A stretch of 9,308 nucleotides of DNA from Clostridia bacterium. GTDB lineage: Bacteria > Bacillota_A > Clostridia > Oscillospirales > Acutalibacteraceae. Both the position numbers and the translations under genes were made by a program. The notes beneath the pieces are model-generated. The model worked only from the letters and a program-made list of their open reading frames with translations. It ran no database searches and had not been told where the DNA came from. Location: contig RZYX01000075.1 in assembly GCA_009930155.1 (NCBI GenBank), positions 1-9,308 on the forward strand, read 5' to 3'. Numbering within the stretch: position 1 is the stretch's first letter; every line of letters starts with the position of its first letter. This document shows positions 7,201-9,308 of this stretch, piece after piece.

Positions 7201-9000
7201 GCAAATGGCTGTATAAGTAATCAAGCAACAAGCCAAACAATTGTCAGTCCTGAGATTTTTCTCGATTTGACAACAGAAGATAATAGATGTTATGAATCAT
7301 GCGATGGATCTGCAACAATTGGAATAACTGGAGGATTGCAACCTTTTTCATACTCCTGGGCATCAAATAGTCCTCTATATGAAAATTTATGTGCCGGATT
7401 ATATACACTTACAATAACCGACCAAATAGGATGTACTGCTGATACTATGTTTATCATAAATCAACCTCCACAGATGCAAATGAATCTAGAAACCGAAGAT
7501 GCTCCATGCTCTGACAGTGATACTGGAGAGTCTATCGCAATTGTTTCTGGCGGAACACCACCCTACAATTATGTTTGGGAAAATGCAAATTACACAAATC
7601 ATCTTATTGCAGCTCCCGGATCTTATGACTTAACGGTTTCTGATGACAATAATTGTCGAATTTACGGAACAGCGGTAATTGAATCACCACAAGTTTTACG
7701 GGTGCTACCACTTTATAATCCAACAATTTGTATTGGTGGCGAAGCTCAAGTAATTGCACAAGCAGCCGGCGGCACCCCTCCTTACAACTTCTATTGGCAA
7801 GGTACTGATAGCAGCGAAGAACACGAACACTTATTCTATACAAGTCCCGAAACAACCACTACATACAACCTAACGGTAACTGACGACAACGGGTGTTCTG
7901 TTGATGGTTATAATGTAAAAGTAAAAGTTCATCCTCCTTTAAGTATAAATCACATAATTAATAGTGTAAATAATGTTTGTTTAGGAGCCGGAACTCAAAT
8001 TGAACTTGACATCAGCGGAGGAAATGGTGGCCCCTATCAGGTTTCAACTAGCGAAGGCGATATTGTTGGTTCATTATTTACATATTATCCGGAAGAAACC
8101 ACAAATCTTGTATTTACTGTTGAAGATTTATGCGAAACTCCGGCAGTGTCAGATTCGATAATGATTTTTGTACACGATAAACCATTTGTAGATTTTACAA
8201 TAGGTGTAACAGAAGGTTGCCCCGGACATAGAATCAATTTCAGATCACTTGATACAGCTGAAAATTACGAGTATGTCTGGGATTTTGGCGATGATATTTT
8301 TGCCTTTATCAAAAATCCCACACATGCTTATTCGCAATCGGGATACTACCAAGTAGGTTTAACAGTACAGGACGAATTTGGATGTACTAACAATATTACA
8401 AAAGACAGTGCCATTTTTATTTATCCACAACCTTATGCTAATTTTAGTGCTGACCCTCAAATTGCAAGCATTTTAAATCCGCATGTAAAATTCAACAACT
8501 ATTCTGAAGACGCATTATTCTATTTTTGGTATTATGGTGATGGAGACTCCACAATAAACTTTAGAAACCCGATGCATTATTTCAATGATATTGGGGAATA
8601 CGAAGTTATGTTAGTCAGCGAAAACGAATATGGTTGTAGCGATACCATTACCCGTACTGTATTAGTAAAATCTGAATATACAATCTGGGAACCAAACGCA
8701 TTTACGCCTAATGGTGATGGAACTAATGATTGTTTTAAAATTTGTGGAGTTGGAATAGATCATCACACATTTAATTTAATAATTTACAATCGATGGGGTG
8801 AGTTGGTTTTTAGTACAGATGAATATGCCCCCGATGATGATTGTACCGATTGTGGCAAAGGTTCGTGGGATGGAACAAGAGGTTCTCATCAGGCCGGAGA
8901 TCGGTACTTGCCAAACGGCATTTATTATTGGTATGCAACTTTTACTGACACCGAAGGTATTGGTCACGAACATCAGGGCAATATTCAGTTAATCAGATAA
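4300..9000 (+). CDS. Giant secreted multidomain surface protein with T9SS type B sorting domain
   Basis: A 1566-residue protein with a signal peptide (about 1-20, cleavage likely after SYS). Domains by eye: PPC-like beta domain (about 25-155, ending in RFWKLGEADTGNVEVCVTE); choice-of-anchor L domain (about 172-390, with LDFAEGVILSSG and EFEYVFASDEYPEF); Calx-beta-like (about 395-505, GTATPGVDY and GDETI); Ig-like (507-587); PKD/REJ-like (588-671); PKD-like (672-753); SprB-like repeats (755-825, 826-900); Ig-like (901-984); two more SprB-like repeats (985-1057, 1058-1130); Ig-like (1131-1213); another beta domain (1214-1295); two PKD domains (1296-1378 with WDFGD, 1379-1462 with YYGDGD); and a gliding-motility-associated type B C-terminal domain (1463-1566: FTPNGDGTND, YNRWGELVF, SWDG, NGIYYW). 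It should cross the outer membrane by T9SS and stay at the surface. Adhesion is a plausible role, with no enzyme domain seen. The start is supported by an in-frame TAA at 4291-4293. Confidence 0.92.
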   Translation: MIKHLNLIFLVLFLSVVSYSQTNLSNDFSNPTPINITSECNYTEFIFNHTSGNDLEIPRCYRLYPGASSWLSFVVPEDGAATVRFQFDEKTLFGIGLYSFQFGEYQEIKCDVFNSTQGHLYIYPNEQFQNTEIFVRFWKLGEADTGNVEVCVTEESGPGFAKVLSIDVNSYNPQQLVQDVLITGCLTANNITFTGDSDQIGYFSNGIPGLDFAEGVILSSGYVTDAPGPNTSGSMSGGIYSAGDSDLENIVNDDTHDAAVLEFDFVPASDMIEFEYVFASDEYPEFANSSFNDVFAFLVTGGPEGYVNQNIALIPGTTIAVSINNVNDVDFPQYYIDNQGGPNIEYDGMTVTLTATIPVTACETYHIKLAVADCSDSSWDSAVFLKANSFTSGESYTVETFNSWSNSLSVMRGCSNYIVFSRTDDTPLNQAVPVVLSVSGTATPGVDYTEIPTNLEIPAGEESLYFYFDAYDTGTAQGDETIVLTFENGCPCDTELTEHTITIVDAFVIDPEIENDSPICIGDDATLTVALNTAEPENVSIEWSTGDTDVDQIIVSPTTTTTYTADIIYPCDTITLSTTVTVIEPPTVNLGADFEIDALSTDIDAGMAPGNTGEWTLTSGPGSANINPNDASITTVTVDEFGLYNFTWTETSLAPNCLASDDINITFYHVPTADFVATPVLCFGDYSTITFTGEIVDDLAVLEWNFGPATIISGSGTGPYILDFPNSGTFNLSLTVTESTEVAHHNIYVVVPPLLEGTLTAEDDPCFESCNGRATFEVSGGVSPYSYSWGSTSNEIDNLCAGDYGVTVTDINGCSIGETYTINQPTQLEYDTTFSHVICYGTHTGNANISVTGGTPPYQTMWSDGYNMMNNTDIEADIYQVTVYDAHGCSVFEQFNITQPDLLQVVTSGDFAICEHQVVNIAAQPMGGTLPYTVYWDNGDGNGFAPGPQTFQIIPHEDITYTVYVEDANGCISNQATSQTIVSPEIFLDLTTEDNRCYESCDGSATIGITGGLQPFSYSWASNSPLYENLCAGLYTLTITDQIGCTADTMFIINQPPQMQMNLETEDAPCSDSDTGESIAIVSGGTPPYNYVWENANYTNHLIAAPGSYDLTVSDDNNCRIYGTAVIESPQVLRVLPLYNPTICIGGEAQVIAQAAGGTPPYNFYWQGTDSSEEHEHLFYTSPETTTTYNLTVTDDNGCSVDGYNVKVKVHPPLSINHIINSVNNVCLGAGTQIELDISGGNGGPYQVSTSEGDIVGSLFTYYPEETTNLVFTVEDLCETPAVSDSIMIFVHDKPFVDFTIGVTEGCPGHRINFRSLDTAENYEYVWDFGDDIFAFIKNPTHAYSQSGYYQVGLTVQDEFGCTNNITKDSAIFIYPQPYANFSADPQIASILNPHVKFNNYSEDALFYFWYYGDGDSTINFRNPMHYFNDIGEYEVMLVSENEYGCSDTITRTVLVKSEYTIWEPNAFTPNGDGTNDCFKICGVGIDHHTFNLIIYNRWGELVFSTDEYAPDDDCTDCGKGSWDGTRGSHQAGDRYLPNGIYYWYATFTDTEGIGHEHQGNIQLIR

Positions 9001-9002
9001 AT

Positions 9003-9106
9003 TGTTTATCGGTTGATTGGTTTATCAGTTTATCAGTTTATCGGTTGATCGGTTGATCGGTTGATCGGTTGATCGGTTGATCGGTTGATCGGTTTATCGG
9101 TTTATC
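9003..9106. repeat. Tandem array of thirteen 8-bp units
   Basis: The array is exactly 104 bp. In order the units are TGTTTATC, GGTTGATT, GGTTTATC, AGTTTATC twice, GGTTGATC six times, and GGTTTATC twice. The core of six identical units spans 9043-9090 and gives a GATC site every 8 bp. The array starts 2 bp after the stop codon of the giant surface-protein gene. It is not coding on the plus strand: 8 is not a multiple of 3, so all frames meet the TGA in the unit. The pattern of a uniform core with variant edges is typical of arrays that grow and shrink by replication slippage. Confidence 0.95.
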
Positions 9107-9107
9107 G

Positions 9108-9141
9108 GTCCCGAGCCAAAGGCTCCCCGACAAATAGGGAC
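9108..9141. other. Nested hairpin of the TCCCGA palindrome type
   Basis: GTCCC (9108-9112) pairs with GGGAC (9137-9141), enclosing a second perfect hairpin, GAGCC-AAA-GGCTC (9113-9125). The start TCCCGA (9109-9114) and the later CCCGACAAATAGGGA (9126-9140) look like worn members of the palindrome family at 93-138. In position it could end the giant gene's transcript or protect its 3' end, but no T-run follows, so it is not a standard intrinsic terminator. Confidence 0.55.
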
Positions 9142-9308
9142 AGGCAGCACATCCTCCTTAAAAATAAGAAATTGCATAAGGTATTGTAAAAATAGCAGAA
9201 CTCTTATTGCCTAACCCGCATTATTCATGCGATTAGCTTTGTGTAGATACAAGGCGTCTAACTTTGCAGTCATACCTTTGTATTACAATGAGTTAGCAAC
9301 GCAGTAGA
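9142..9308. other. Unassigned non-coding tail with imperfect inverted repeats
   Basis: All six frames are broken by stops within short distances; the longest ATG frame noted is 26 codons. An inverted repeat lies at 9211-9236: CTAA and CGCAT pair with ATGCG and TTAG around the loop TATTC, with small bulges. A second, looser one pairs 9254-9262 with 9292-9302. TACCTTTG (9273-9280) fits the -7 promoter consensus but has no -33 partner, and no reading frame opens behind it before the window ends. The region could be the edge of a mobile element or another tRNA-like or RNA-coding repeat. I recognise neither. Confidence 0.4.

Noticed and set aside
7604..7855. Other short frames inside the giant gene (for example this 83-codon minus-strand one)
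   Set aside because: They overlap well-supported SprB-like and Ig-like domains and show no protein-family features of their own.
9003..9106. CRISPR array
   Set aside because: The 8-bp units are directly joined, without unique spacers, and are far too short for CRISPR repeats.
9108..9141. Rho-independent terminator for the giant gene
   Set aside because: The stem is good, but it is followed by AGGCAGC with no T-run. It is kept only as a hairpin.
9227..9307. Small ORF of 26 codons (ATG at 9227, TAG at 9305)
   Set aside because: Its start lies inside an inverted repeat, no leader or family signal supports it, and this length is expected by chance.

Overview
The window is AT-rich DNA from a member of the Bacteroidota, probably a free-living or environmental lineage. 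Three signs support this. The largest gene carries a signal peptide, SprB-type and PKD-type repeats, and a C-terminal type IX secretion (T9SS) type B sorting domain, which is characteristic of this phylum. The promoter-like sites fit the Bacteroidota -7 consensus TAnnTTTG. Start codons are preceded by A/T-rich leaders with no clear Shine-Dalgarno sequence. I cannot place it below phylum level.

Layout. Positions 1-280 are non-coding. They hold two tandem minus-strand copies of an element that looks like a degenerate proline tRNA, in which two 18-nt palindromes sit where the D-loop and the anticodon arm should be. Next comes trkH (281-1732, +), a potassium-uptake channel subunit. It converges on elbB (1745-2395, -), a DJ-1/PfpI-superfamily glyoxalase-like protein. 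A 159-bp divergent intergenic region with two interleaved promoters separates elbB from a GH13 enzyme of the trehalose-synthase type (2555-4237, +). After 62 bp comes a 1566-residue secreted multidomain protein (4300-9000, +). The last 308 bp hold no gene. They contain thirteen 8-bp tandem repeats starting 2 bp after the stop codon, a nested hairpin made of the same palindrome type as in the first 150 bp, and about 165 bp with imperfect inverted repeats that I could not assign.

The genes do not form one pathway. trkH, the GH13 enzyme (if it makes or breaks trehalose) and K+ uptake could all bear on osmotic balance, but this is inference from function only. The genes do not look like one operon: trkH and elbB are convergent, elbB and the GH13 gene are divergent, and the large secreted-protein gene has its own candidate -7 site.

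The most unusual parts are the non-coding ends: the tRNA-Pro-like repeats carrying palindromes, and the octamer array directly behind the giant surface-protein gene. Within that protein, a module of two SprB-like repeats plus one Ig-like domain (about 230 residues) is present twice in tandem.
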